From Thalassotalea mangrovi (GTDB taxonomy: Bacteria; Pseudomonadota; Gammaproteobacteria; Enterobacterales; Alteromonadaceae): 64,000 nt of DNA. The position numbers and the translations under genes are program-made. The stretch spans positions 1-64,000 of the forward strand of contig NZ_SWDB01000018.1 of the NCBI RefSeq assembly GCF_005116735.1, in the 5' to 3' direction. Numbering within the stretch: the stretch's first letter is position 1; each line of letters begins with the position of its first letter. This document shows positions 1 through 7,961 of the stretch, one piece after another. The notes below the pieces were generated by a model that was not told the origin of the DNA, made no database searches, and saw only the letters and a program-made list of their open reading frames with translations.

Positions 1-54
1 AAGCGTTGTGAGGCGTTGAGCTAACCTGTACTAATTGCCCGTGAGGCTTAACCA
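1..54 (+). rRNA. 23S ribosomal RNA, 3' end (partial)
   Basis: The first bases match the conserved 3' terminus of bacterial 23S rRNA: the GAGCTAACC..TACTAAT core followed by GTGAGGCTTAACC. The gene begins upstream of the window. The 3' boundary, near 53-55, is set by similarity to the E. coli 23S end and is uncertain by a few bases. The 5S gene follows after an 80-base spacer, as in a normal rrn operon. Confidence 0.93.
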
Positions 55-134
55 TACAACACCAAAGAAAATTGTGTAGTCTGACAGACAGTAAGAATTA
101 AATTAATACAGCTTTTCGAATTGTAACCAAATTT

Positions 135-252
135 TGTCTAGCGACAATAGCGTTGTGGAACCACCTGATCCCATGCCGAACTCAGTAGTGAAACGCAACA
201 GCGCCGATGGTAGTGTGGGAGTTCCCATGTGAGAGTAGGACATCGCTAGGCT
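135..252 (+). rRNA. 5S ribosomal RNA
   Basis: About 118 nt with the universal 5S core, including the CCCATGCCGAACTCAG segment, GAAACGC, and GCGCCGATGGTAGTG. The ends TGTCTAGCGA and TCGCTAGGCT pair to form the terminal helix I, which sets the boundaries. It lies directly downstream of the 23S tail, so this is the end of an rRNA operon. No tRNA gene is seen between 23S and 5S or after 5S. Confidence 0.95.
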
Positions 253-269
253 TCTAATTCAAATAAAAG

Positions 270-296
270 AGGGCATCCGAAAGGGTGCCCTTTTTC
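270..296 (+). terminator. Rho-independent terminator of the rRNA operon
   Basis: Stem GGGCATCC (271-278), GAAA tetraloop and GGGTGCCC (283-290), with one G-T wobble, followed by a run of five T. It lies 18 bases after the end of 5S, as expected for the rrn terminator. Confidence 0.9.
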
Positions 297-390
297 GTTG
301 TGCCTAAAAAATAAAATAACGACCAATGAAAGTGGCATGGATAGATGCCCTCGTTCATTCGAATAAAGGCTAACAGCCCACTTGCGGGAA

Positions 391-438
391 CGCATGTGAG
401 AGCAGGACTGCGACGTTTAACCATCCATGAAACGTCGC
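391..438 (+). other. 5S-like remnant plus perfect 9-bp hairpin
   Basis: Bases 393-408 (CATGTGAGAGCAGGAC) match 15 of 16 bases of the 3' part of the nearby 5S gene (226-241). The rest of a 5S gene is not recognisable, so this looks like a decayed copy. It runs into a perfect inverted repeat, GCGACGTTT (410-418) and AAACGTCGC (430-438), followed by only a short T run. The stretch 300-515 holds no other feature I can support, and no tRNA. Confidence 0.45.
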
Positions 439-515
439 TTTACCGTCCATCCCTGGACATAATCGCGAGGCCGCGTAAATTTTCGAATATAGTCGAAAAT
501 ACAATGAATTAACTG

Positions 516-542
516 AGCCCGCTCTAACGAGCGGGCTTTTTG
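516..542 (+). terminator. Second rho-independent terminator downstream of rrn
   Basis: Perfect 9-bp stem AGCCCGCTC (516-524) / GAGCGGGCT (529-537) with a TAAC loop and a T run. It sits about 220 bases after the first terminator with no gene between, so it either backs up the rrn terminator or once ended a lost downstream unit. Confidence 0.85.
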
Positions 543-578
543 CGTTTCGGGGACTGGAAAAAAATACCTTTAACCGTC

Positions 579-600
579 ATATCCTGCTACGACAGGATAT
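579..600. other. Small perfect palindromic hairpin
   Basis: ATATCCTG (579-586) and CAGGATAT (593-600) form a perfect 8-bp stem with a 6-base loop. There is no T run, so it is not a normal terminator. It could be a protein-binding palindrome or chance. Confidence 0.35.
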
Positions 601-631
601 CTCAGTAAAGCGAATAGCGAACCATATGTTT

Positions 632-691
632 CGACGCAGTCTTCGCCGACATGGTCGTCACCGACAGCGTCCTCAGCGACGCAGTCCTCAC
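632..691. repeat. Four 15-bp imperfect tandem units (CGACGCAGTCCTCAC type)
   Basis: Units start at 632, 647, 662 and 677, each beginning CGAC and mostly ending CTCAC/CTCAG. The same 15-bp unit recurs at 16665-16709, between uvrD and the S10 peptidase. It lies just upstream of the esterase and would be read as its N-terminus if an upstream start were chosen. That is implausible because the signal peptide begins at 765. Confidence 0.6.
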
Positions 692-764
692 CCTCACCCT
701 GCTTTGCTTTCCCTCACTTTCTGCTACCATAGCTGACTGTTTTTACTCATTTAGGTTTCTACCC

Positions 765-1652
765 ATGAAAAAGATACTGTTCATCGCACTGATGTTTCCC
801 GCGTCTATGGTTTATTCGGCGGAATATTTACTATTTTTCCTAGGCGGTCAGTCTAATATGGAAGGGTTTGGCTATAACAAAGAACTTCCCGAGGAATATC
901 AGAATTCTATTGATGATGTAATGATATTTAATGGCTTTGCAGTGCCAGATGACAGCAGTGAAGGAGGGTATGGCCAATGGTTGCCACTTTCCCCTGGATT
1001 CGGTACGGGTTATAAGGCAGATAAAACCTCCTATACCTTATCCGAACGATTTGGTCCGGAACTAAGCTTTGGCAAATACATCGCCAAACTGACCGGCAAG
1101 AAAATTGCCATCATTAAATATGCTCGTGGCGGGTCTTCAATCGCGTTAGGTGCATCAGGCTATGGTACCTGGGCCAAAGATTACCAGGATAACACCACAT
1201 TGAATCAGTGGGATTATTTTAACAATACGGTTGAGTTGGCAATGGGTGTAAAAGATATCGATGGCGACGGTGAAGCCGATACGCTAACACCAGCCGGTAT
1301 TGTCTGGATGCAGGGTGAGGCAGATGCTTATAACGAAGCGGCATCAAAAGTTTATTTACAAAACCTGACGCAGCTAATGTCCGATATTACCGCGGTATTT
1401 GGCTCAGAAGAGTTACCCATTGTTTTAGGGAAAATTAATGACTCAGGGAAAACGCCTGAAACCCGGGTAATGCCCTATATTGAACCAGTATGGGAAGCGC
1501 AACGCCAATATGCCAGCTCTCATAACAACGTTGAATTAGTACAGTTCGACCATGAGATAGAGTTTCTGGAAGACAAGTGGCACTACAAAAGCAAGCATTA
1601 CATAGAACTGGGAAAAATCTTCGCTGCGGCAATGCACGGTAAACTTGATTAA
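765..1652 (+). CDS. Exported SGNH/GDSL-type carbohydrate acetylesterase (SASA/DUF303 family)
   Basis: The 295-residue product starts with a typical signal peptide (MKKILFIALMFPASMVYS, then A-E), so it probably acts in the periplasm or outside the cell. The block I serine motif GQSNMEG follows at once (about residues 28-34). A central VWMQGEADA resembles block III of sialate/xylan acetylesterases of the SASA family, and the C-terminal DKWHYKSKH supplies the Asp/His pair. The expected reaction is removal of O-acetyl groups from a sugar or glycan; the substrate is not deducible. The start is placed at 765 because an upstream in-frame start would put repeat DNA before the signal peptide. The Shine-Dalgarno sequence is weak. 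It stands alone, convergent with a MATE pump gene. Confidence 0.8.
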   Translation: MKKILFIALMFPASMVYSAEYLLFFLGGQSNMEGFGYNKELPEEYQNSIDDVMIFNGFAVPDDSSEGGYGQWLPLSPGFGTGYKADKTSYTLSERFGPELSFGKYIAKLTGKKIAIIKYARGGSSIALGASGYGTWAKDYQDNTTLNQWDYFNNTVELAMGVKDIDGDGEADTLTPAGIVWMQGEADAYNEAASKVYLQNLTQLMSDITAVFGSEELPIVLGKINDSGKTPETRVMPYIEPVWEAQRQYASSHNNVELVQFDHEIEFLEDKWHYKSKHYIELGKIFAAAMHGKLD

Positions 1653-1656
1653 GACT

Positions 1657-1680
1657 GAACCTCACTCGTGAGTGAGGTTC
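1657..1680. other. Perfect 10-bp hairpin between convergent genes
   Basis: GAACCTCACT (1657-1666), CGTG loop, AGTGAGGTTC (1671-1680). It overlaps the last codons of the minus-strand MATE gene. No T run abuts the stem; a seven-T run begins only about eight bases further on the plus side. It may attenuate convergent transcription but is not a canonical terminator. Confidence 0.45.
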
Positions 1681-3017
1681 CTAAGCCATTTTTTTGAGGC
1701 TACACGCCAGCCAAATAAAATAAACTTGCACACTTCTTCCGAGTAAGTTACCACAACCACCCAAAACAGGGGTAATTTAAAGTAAAAAGCGGCGATGATT
1801 GTAAGAGGAATACTGATCATCCACATGCCGATGGTGTCGATGTACAGGCAGGCTTTGGTTTCACCGCCCGCTCTTAACATCCCCATGGCGAAGGTCATAT
1901 TGGTAATTTTTATCCAGGCGCCTAAGGCGATAATCAAGAAGATATCGCTGGCCAGGTCGATGGTCGAAGACGGTAGGTCTGAGAACGGGATAAATACCAA
2001 GCTTTTCAATGTATAAAGAAGTAACCCGGCAATCACCGCAATAACCGGTGCCAGCATTGCAAAGGTCCGGGCAATAGACCAGGCTTCCTCAAATTTTTCA
2101 GCGCCGAGACGCTGGCCGACCATGATCGCACAGGCTGATGCAAAGCCAAAAAACAGTGAAATAAACATGCCTTCGACCGGAGCAAGAACACTCATTACCG
2201 CAAGCTCCTGGGTACCTATGCGCCCAAATATAAGTTGATATACAAACGTCCCCATCGACCATACGCCAAAACTAAACATCATCGGCCAAACCAGGGTCAC
2301 CAGCTTTTTCCAGGCAGCGCTATCTTTAAGGCTGGAAATATCCTCTGCGGTCGGTTTTACCGGATGCCTTATGGCAACAATAAATGCTATCAGGATCACC
2401 AGATGAAGAAATCTCGATACCGTTGTGGCAATAGCGGCACCATCGACACCGAGAGGTTCAATACCTAGCCCACCGTTGATTAACCAGTAATTGAAAATGA
2501 TGTTCAAGGTGATAGCCACCGCACTCATCAGCATTGGCAGTTTAACCTGGTTCATGCTGCGCAAAGCGTTTTCAAACACTAAGATAGCGGCGATAAAAAA
2601 CAGGCTGGGCATGGTGATCCAAAGGTAACTCTCACCCAGGGCAATAACCTTACTATCAGTACTGCCGAGCGCCATCACATCATCGGCGTACAGAAAATTG
2701 AGTAACACAACAGGAATTAGCGCCAGTACCGCGACACTAATGCCCATCAGTATTGATCGCCGTAATTTATCCAGTTTGCCTGCGCCATAATACTGGGAAG
2801 CAAGCACGCCTACGCCCCAGGCCACGCCCATGACAATGATCATCACCACAAACTGGATACGATTACCCAAACCTACAGAAGCGACGGCAGCATCTCCTAA
2901 ATGACTGACCATCATTACGTCAATCATGCCCAGCATGGTGACCAGGGTTTGCTGCAGTGAAATTGGCCAGGCCAGCTTAATGCTGTCTTTCAGTGATTGG
3001 ACGTTTAAAAAGGACAT
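1662..3017 (-). CDS. MATE family efflux transporter
   Basis: About 451 residues, the normal length for MATE/NorM proteins, with 12 predicted membrane helices and two homologous halves. The N-terminal SWP-type start of helix 1 (KLAWPISLQQTLVTMLGMID) and the VSHLGDAAVASVGLG region are typical of the family. Expected role: export of drugs or metabolites across the inner membrane, driven by Na+ or H+. The ATG at 3017 is preferred over a TTG nine bases upstream because a GAGAGA Shine-Dalgarno sits just before it. It is monocistronic, divergent from ubiA. A second, DinF-type MATE gene lies at the other end of the window. Substrate unknown. Confidence 0.88.
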   Translation of the reverse strand: MSFLNVQSLKDSIKLAWPISLQQTLVTMLGMIDVMMVSHLGDAAVASVGLGNRIQFVVMIIVMGVAWGVGVLASQYYGAGKLDKLRRSILMGISVAVLALIPVVLLNFLYADDVMALGSTDSKVIALGESYLWITMPSLFFIAAILVFENALRSMNQVKLPMLMSAVAITLNIIFNYWLINGGLGIEPLGVDGAAIATTVSRFLHLVILIAFIVAIRHPVKPTAEDISSLKDSAAWKKLVTLVWPMMFSFGVWSMGTFVYQLIFGRIGTQELAVMSVLAPVEGMFISLFFGFASACAIMVGQRLGAEKFEEAWSIARTFAMLAPVIAVIAGLLLYTLKSLVFIPFSDLPSSTIDLASDIFLIIALGAWIKITNMTFAMGMLRAGGETKACLYIDTIGMWMISIPLTIIAAFYFKLPLFWVVVVTYSEEVCKFILFGWRVASKKWLRNLTHE

Positions 3018-3253
3018 ATCTCTCAAAATTGGTATGATTCAGGTGTTTCGTAAAAAAAGGGCTGTTAGAATATGGCAAGCTTTGCCCATCTAGTCAGGCC
3101 AATAAAGGATCCGTTGGGCGGCAAGTTTAACACTTCAAAAGCTCAATATCCGAATATCTGAATTCGCATACGTATGTATACCAGGGTTTTCGCAATAAGG
3201 GCTTACATTCATCACCTGCAAGAATAGCAGGTGCAGGAAAATAAAAGAGATTA

Positions 3254-4132
3254 ATGCACGTGATGACTAAGTGGTTTGGTTCTTTCGAGGGCATAAAACA
3301 GATTACTCGAATGGACAAGCCGATCGGCACCTATTTGTTGATGTGGCCAACTTTGTGGGCGCTATGGGTAGCCGCCGAAGACTTCCCGGGTTGGCATTAC
3401 CTGTTGGTATTTACCCTTGGCGTGTTTGTGATGCGCAGCGCTGGATGTGTGATTAATGACTATGCCGACCGACGTGTTGATGGCAAGGTTAAGCGCACCA
3501 GCACGCGTCCCCTGGTATCTGGGTTAATAACAGAGCGCCAGGCGAAGAATTTATTTTTACTGCTAGTCTCAATCGCATTCACACTGGTGCTCACCTTATC
3601 CTGGCAAACCATTGCCCTTTCGTTTGTCGCCTTGTTGTTGGCAAGTTGTTACCCCTTCATGAAACGCTATACCCATCTGCCTCAGGTTGTCCTCGGCGCT
3701 GCCTTTAGCTGGGGTATGATCATGGCCTTTATGGAAATTCGCGGCTACATACCCCTGGAAGCCTGGTTATTGTTCGCTGCAAACCTGGTATGGACGGTTG
3801 CCTACGATACCATGTATGCCATGGTCGACAGGGATGATGACGTTATCATTGGCGTGAAATCTACTGCGGTGTTGTTTGGACGTTTCGATAAATTAGTCAT
3901 TGCTGTGTTACAGCTATTGGTATTGATGCTTCTAGTCTGGGTAGGGTTGAGGCTGCAGTTCAATATGTTCTATTACTTATCGATAGCATTTACCGCTGCT
4001 TCATTTATTCATCAACATCAGTTGATTAAAAACCGTGACCGGGACAATTGCTTTAAAGCATTTTTGGATAATCACAATGGCTTGCTGTTTATACTGATCG
4101 GCATTTTACTGCAATATCATGAGTTTTATTGA
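3254..4132 (+). CDS. ubiA: 4-hydroxybenzoate polyprenyltransferase (ubiquinone synthesis)
   Basis: The 292-residue integral membrane prenyltransferase is essentially the E. coli UbiA length. The first Asp-rich motif NDYADRRVD (about residues 68-76) and the second YDTMYAMVDRDDD bind Mg-diphosphate of the polyprenyl donor. It attaches the isoprenoid tail to 4-hydroxybenzoate in ubiquinone synthesis, in the inner membrane. ubiC, which often precedes it, is not present, and the upstream 220 bases contain no gene. Two in-frame ATGs (3254, 3263) compete. The AGGA at 3235 and AAGAGA at 3245 leave the choice open, and the first is listed. In many gammaproteobacteria ubiA neighbours plsB and lexA; here those genes lie 30-40 kb away. 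Confidence 0.95.
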   Translation: MHVMTKWFGSFEGIKQITRMDKPIGTYLLMWPTLWALWVAAEDFPGWHYLLVFTLGVFVMRSAGCVINDYADRRVDGKVKRTSTRPLVSGLITERQAKNLFLLLVSIAFTLVLTLSWQTIALSFVALLLASCYPFMKRYTHLPQVVLGAAFSWGMIMAFMEIRGYIPLEAWLLFAANLVWTVAYDTMYAMVDRDDDVIIGVKSTAVLFGRFDKLVIAVLQLLVLMLLVWVGLRLQFNMFYYLSIAFTAASFIHQHQLIKNRDRDNCFKAFLDNHNGLLFILIGILLQYHEFY

Positions 4133-4142
4133 AGGTTTTGAA

Positions 4143-4184
4143 GCTTTAAGCGACAAGCCATAAGCTATAAGTGGTAGGCGGGAC
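4143..4184. repeat. Degenerate 7-bp-period repeat (GCTATAA family)
   Basis: Reading in sevens from 4143 gives GCTTTAA, GCGACAA, GCCATAA, GCTATAA, GTGGTAG, GCGGGAC. The same heptamer family, better preserved, occurs at 16571-16640. Both arrays run into a similar GGCGGGA.GTTGA/GTGGA segment. It fills the gap between the convergent ubiA and recQ, where no clear terminator is seen. Confidence 0.6.
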
Positions 4185-4216
4185 GTTGAGGTTTGGCCAC
4201 GTTGGCCGTTAACTTG

Positions 4217-6028
4217 CTAGTCTCTAGTCTCTTTAATCAAATCCATAAACGCTTTACCGTAGCGATGTAACTTAGTATCGCCAACGCCGGAAATGTTTAA
4301 AAATTCGCTGCTGCTGGTCGGTTTCAGGCGTGCCATTTCCATCAGTGATGCATCGTTAAAGACGATGAACGGAGCAATATCTTCCTGATCTGCCAGGGTT
4401 TTCCTAAGTTCCCGCAATTTACGGAATAATACTTTATCGTATTGGTTCTTCGGTTTGTTTTGTTGCCAGTAGCTGGCATGCTGTAGTCGCGGCCTGGCTA
4501 ACATCAGTGGTTCTTTGGCACTCAGGACTGGCCTTGAGGCTTCGGTCAACTCTAATGCGGAATGGCGCTCAATATTTTGTTGTAATAAGCCCAAATGAAT
4601 GAGCTGACGAATTACGGAAAACCAGTAGCCACGGGTTTTATCCTGACCAATGCCAAAGGTACTAACGTTATCATGACCGGCCTTTTTCAATTTCTCGGTA
4701 TCACGGCCTCGCAACACATCAATCACATAATGGATATCACCCAACTGGGTTATACGATAAACACAGGATAAAACTTTTTGCGCATCCACCGTAGCTTCAT
4801 AACGGCTGGGCGGATCCAGGCAGATATCACAGTTGCCGCATCCCGCATGCGTGTACTCGGCGAAGTAATTCAGTAATACCTGTCGACGACAGGTCTGCGC
4901 CTCGGCAAACCCAGCCATGGCGCTAAAGCGCTGCAGCTCTACTGCCGCGCGCTGTTCATTATCACTTTCACTAATTCGTTTTTTAATTCGGTCGATATCC
5001 TGATGGTCGTACAGCAATAGAGCTTCCGCCTCTAAACCATCTCGACCGGCTCGGCCGGTTTCCTGATAATAGGATTCCAGGGAGCGGGGCAATTCATAAT
5101 GCACAACAAAACGAATATTGGGTTTGTTAATACCAAGACCAAAGGCAATCGTCGCCACGACGATACGGATATTGTCTTTGGTAAAACCATCCTGAATCAC
5201 GTTGCGCATATCTGCTTCCATGCCAGCATGGTAAGCGGCGCAATTAATGCCTTTTTCCGCGAGTTCTTTGCTCAGTTTATCCACCTGCCAGCGAGAATTG
5301 CAGTAAATAATACCGCTGTCTTCACTGTTTTCCCGTAAATAATCCAGCAACTGGCGCTGACCATTATATTTTTCCGTTAAGGTATAACGGATATTCGGGC
5401 GATCAAAACTGTCGAGGAGTACAAATGGGTTTTGCAGATTGAGTTGCTGCAAAATATCTTTGCGAGTGGTGACATCAGCCGTTGCCGTCAATGCCATGAT
5501 TGGCGTGTACGGAAAATACTCCTTTAAACGTCCTAGCTGGGTATAGGAAGGGCGAAAATCATGGCCCCACTGGGAAATACAATGCGCCTCGTCTATGGCA
5601 AAAAAGCTGATTTTCATTTGCGTAAGACTTTGCAGAAAGTAATGGGATAGCAGGCGTTCCGGGGCGACATAAAGGATACGTACTTCGCCGCGCCCTACCC
5701 GTTGCATGGTCTGATTGATAGCCGCGGTATCCATGGTACCGTTGACATAAGCGGCACTAATCCCTTGTCGCAGCAGGCCATCGACCTGATCTTTCATCAA
5801 GGCGATTAGCGGTGAAACTACAACGGTCAGGCCAGGCATTAAGGTAGCGGGGAGCTGGTAACATAAAGACTTACCACCACCGGTTGGCATCAGCACCAGG
5901 CAATCACGCTGACTCATCAGTTGCTCTATCACTTGTTTCTGGCCCGAGCGAAATTGCTCATAACCAAAATGATGTTTGAGCGAATGAACTAAATCTGGTA
6001 AGGGTTGAGCGGGACTAACGGTGGTCAA
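4217..6028 (-). CDS. recQ: ATP-dependent DNA helicase RecQ
   Basis: 603 residues with all RecQ parts in order: Walker A TGGGKS (49-54), DEAH box (146-149), SQWGHDFR aromatic-loop motif, arginine-finger motif [10 protein letters not shown], a four-cysteine zinc site (C..CGNCDIC), winged-helix RQC region, and a C-terminal HRDC domain (about 525-600). It unwinds DNA 3' to 5' in recombination and fork repair. The start codon appears to be TTG at 6026-6028: an in-frame TAA lies 11 codons upstream and no ATG/GTG fits. An 11-codon leader frame (6025-6060) ends with its TGA overlapping this TTG. recQ near yigI and rarD is an E. coli-like order. Confidence 0.96.
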   Translation of the reverse strand: MTTVSPAQPLPDLVHSLKHHFGYEQFRSGQKQVIEQLMSQRDCLVLMPTGGGKSLCYQLPATLMPGLTVVVSPLIALMKDQVDGLLRQGISAAYVNGTMDTAAINQTMQRVGRGEVRILYVAPERLLSHYFLQSLTQMKISFFAIDEAHCISQWGHDFRPSYTQLGRLKEYFPYTPIMALTATADVTTRKDILQQLNLQNPFVLLDSFDRPNIRYTLTEKYNGQRQLLDYLRENSEDSGIIYCNSRWQVDKLSKELAEKGINCAAYHAGMEADMRNVIQDGFTKDNIRIVVATIAFGLGINKPNIRFVVHYELPRSLESYYQETGRAGRDGLEAEALLLYDHQDIDRIKKRISESDNEQRAAVELQRFSAMAGFAEAQTCRRQVLLNYFAEYTHAGCGNCDICLDPPSRYEATVDAQKVLSCVYRITQLGDIHYVIDVLRGRDTEKLKKAGHDNVSTFGIGQDKTRGYWFSVIRQLIHLGLLQQNIERHSALELTEASRPVLSAKEPLMLARPRLQHASYWQQNKPKNQYDKVLFRKLRELRKTLADQEDIAPFIVFNDASLMEMARLKPTSSSEFLNISGVGDTKLHRYGKAFMDLIKETRD

Positions 6029-6143
6029 AGTCTGAATATCGGGATTATTTTTTTGAGCATTTTACCCCAGAGCGTCGCTAACTCGGTAGACTTTTATTGG
6101 GAAATCCTTAAGCTATTGAATTTCTTCAAGCAAAGGTTATGTC

Positions 6144-6599
6144 ATGAATAAGCATCAGGTTCTCGAGCAAGTTACCACCCTTTGGAATACCCATATTGCA
6201 TTCAATCAGTTACTCGGCTTCACCATCACCCGTATGGATCCTCAGGAGTCTGAAATCCGGTTTGCCTGGAAAGATGAGCTGATGGGCAATCCAGTGCAGG
6301 AAATTCTCCACGGCGGGGTGATTGCATCGGTGCTGGATATGGTCGGTGGTGTTGTCGCTGCTGCCAATATTATTGAAAACCTACCGCAACTGGACGAATC
6401 CATCATCCACGAGAAACTGTCGCGTATGAGTACCATTGACCTGCGTACCGATTTTTTGCGGCCGGGTCGTGGTAATGAGTTTATTGCCACGGCGCGCATC
6501 ATTCGCAAAGGCAGTAAAGTGGCAGTAGCGAGAATGGAATTGCACAATGAAAAAGGTACCCATATCGCCTTTGGTACTGGTACTTATATTGTTGGTTAA
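6144..6599 (+). CDS. yigI: YigI-like hotdog-fold acyl-CoA thioesterase
   Basis: 151 residues of the single-domain hotdog thioesterase family (PaaI/4HBT type). The conserved HGGVIASVLDMVGG segment (helix start with the catalytic Asp/Glu region, about residues 56-69) and the late TDFLRPGRG strand are visible. It probably hydrolyses medium or long acyl-CoA in the cytoplasm, as shown for YigI. It is divergent from recQ and upstream of rarD, matching the E. coli yigI-recQ-rarD neighbourhood, which supports the symbol. An AAAGG sequence precedes ATG 6144 at usable distance. Substrate preference is inferred only from the family. Confidence 0.85.
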   Translation: MNKHQVLEQVTTLWNTHIAFNQLLGFTITRMDPQESEIRFAWKDELMGNPVQEILHGGVIASVLDMVGGVVAAANIIENLPQLDESIIHEKLSRMSTIDLRTDFLRPGRGNEFIATARIIRKGSKVAVARMELHNEKGTHIAFGTGTYIVG

Positions 6600-6686
6600 T
6601 GTTCAATATCGCTAATAGTTGAACATGATTGCAGATTTATTGATTTCTTGTTAAAAAAATACAATAAAGTTAACGGATTAATAAAT

Positions 6687-7184
6687 ATGTCTAAACTGCT
6701 ATCGAAGCTCTTCTTGTTATCACTATTCACCACGTTTTCAGTGCCCGCTGAACAAATTTACGGGGTAGCAGGTACTCACCTGGAATTAAAAAACTCGTAC
6801 GGTCGAGTAAATGCATTTTCCGGTTTGGCTGGATACAAACTGGGTCATCGTAATTTTACACTCACCCCTCAGTTTAGATACATCAAAGGAAATAAAACGA
6901 CGGTTAAAAGTGGACGGGCTGAGGCAGAATTCGATGATGCGGCAATATTTGGTTTTAAGGCACAGTATACTTTCGATTTAGGATTGTATGTTTTTTCGAC
7001 CCCCTCATACGGAGTTGTTAATTACTTCGACGGTTACTGGGTTAGCAGAGAATGGCGAGAAGAGGGAGCAGGCATAAATTTGGGTTTTGGCTATGAATTT
7101 TACGATTTGATATCAACAGAAATATACTACGACGAGTTTTCAGAATTTAAGGCCCTCAATGCTGGAATTAGTATACAGTTTTAA
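6687..7184 (+). CDS. Small outer-membrane beta-barrel-like protein, unknown function
   Basis: 165 residues. A signal peptide (about 20 residues, ending VPA-E) is followed by alternating hydrophobic/polar strands rich in Tyr, Phe and Gly, and the chain ends in ISIQF with a terminal Phe, the usual C-terminal signal of outer-membrane barrels. It resembles small 8-stranded barrels (OmpA/OmpW-like) in style, but no specific family is recognised. The ATG at 6687 is preferred to a TTG at 6648 because it places the signal peptide at the N-terminus. It has its own gene spacing, between yigI and a lipoprotein gene. Confidence 0.6.
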   Translation: MSKLLSKLFLLSLFTTFSVPAEQIYGVAGTHLELKNSYGRVNAFSGLAGYKLGHRNFTLTPQFRYIKGNKTTVKSGRAEAEFDDAAIFGFKAQYTFDLGLYVFSTPSYGVVNYFDGYWVSREWREEGAGINLGFGYEFYDLISTEIYYDEFSEFKALNAGISIQF

Positions 7185-7246
7185 TTTACCTAGTAAATGT
7201 ACATAGGTAACAGAATTAATCAGTCAAACAGAAAAAGCCAGTTAAT

Positions 7247-7378
7247 ATGTATCGTAGATTTTTGTCGAAAAATCACCTTTGCGTAAGCTGGTTTATACCA
7301 TGCCTAACCGCGGTGGATGTATTGTTCTATGAAGAATTTGATCAATCATTAACAGTTGCCATACTGTTTGTATTGTAA
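7247..7378 (+). CDS. Possible 43-codon small protein
   Basis: An ATG frame of 43 residues (MYRRFLSK... to ...ILFVL) ends 19 bases before the lipoprotein gene. It has a basic start and a hydrophobic C-terminal half, but no good ribosome-binding site and no recognised homologue. It is listed because it fills most of an otherwise empty 212-base gap. It may be chance. Confidence 0.18.
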   Translation: MYRRFLSKNHLCVSWFIPCLTAVDVLFYEEFDQSLTVAILFVL

Positions 7379-7396
7379 GCAAAAAATGGTATTGCC

Positions 7397-7813
7397 ATGG
7401 CAAAGTCGAATTTTCATAAGTTAAGTAGCCTCGCTGGTATTGGGGCTCTTACCCTGATCATGACAGCATGTAGTCCCGCCAGGGACGAAATTACTGTTGA
7501 GTTGGTAAATGTTGCTAAGACGGGTCAATGTCATCAAAAAATGATATTTAAAAATGGTACGGACAGAAAGGTAACGCTGGCTGGAAAAGTAGATTATGCC
7601 AATGGCTATCATGTCCGAATTGATTCACTCGAATTACCACCCAATAGCACAGAGCGTAAACAGTATAATATTCTTGAAGAGGGTGAGGACGGCGCCGAAA
7701 TTTTTGATTGTAATACGGACGTATTGAATCCGCAGCCGAAAGTGCAGGTCAGCCAGTGTGACTTAGAAGGTGGTTCTGAAACCGAGTGTAAGGCGTTGCT
7801 TCGTTTGTTGTAA
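7397..7813 (+). CDS. Putative lipoprotein, unknown function
   Basis: 138 residues. The N-terminal hydrophobic segment (LAGIGALTLIMTAC) ends in a lipobox-like MTAC, with Cys 25 as probable lipidation site and Ser at +2, pointing to the outer membrane. The mature part is acidic and holds four further cysteines, so disulfides are likely in the periplasm. No known domain is recognised. It lies between a small barrel protein and rarD, inside an otherwise conserved recQ-yigI-rarD block, and looks like a lineage-specific insertion there. Confidence 0.6.
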   Translation: MAKSNFHKLSSLAGIGALTLIMTACSPARDEITVELVNVAKTGQCHQKMIFKNGTDRKVTLAGKVDYANGYHVRIDSLELPPNSTERKQYNILEEGEDGAEIFDCNTDVLNPQPKVQVSQCDLEGGSETECKALLRLL

Positions 7814-7961
7814 CAATTGGGTCTTTGTTATGCCAACATGACCAGGAACAATAGACCAAGTGAATTCCGGAGGATGAATATTCGATTAACATCAAGCTTT
7901 CTCCGGGTATTTGCCCTATGCTAGAATCCCCGCCCAATTAGCTCCCACGTAAATTTTCACT

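Noticed and set aside
252-515. tRNA gene after the 5S rRNA
   Set aside because: No cloverleaf, TTCGA-type T-loop with matching acceptor stem, or 3' CCA context could be found.
651-764. Upstream extension of the esterase N-terminus
   Set aside because: It would translate repeat DNA and bury the signal peptide; ATG 765 explains the protein better.
1657-1680. Canonical terminator for the esterase gene
   Set aside because: The stem is perfect but no T run follows directly; kept only as a hairpin.
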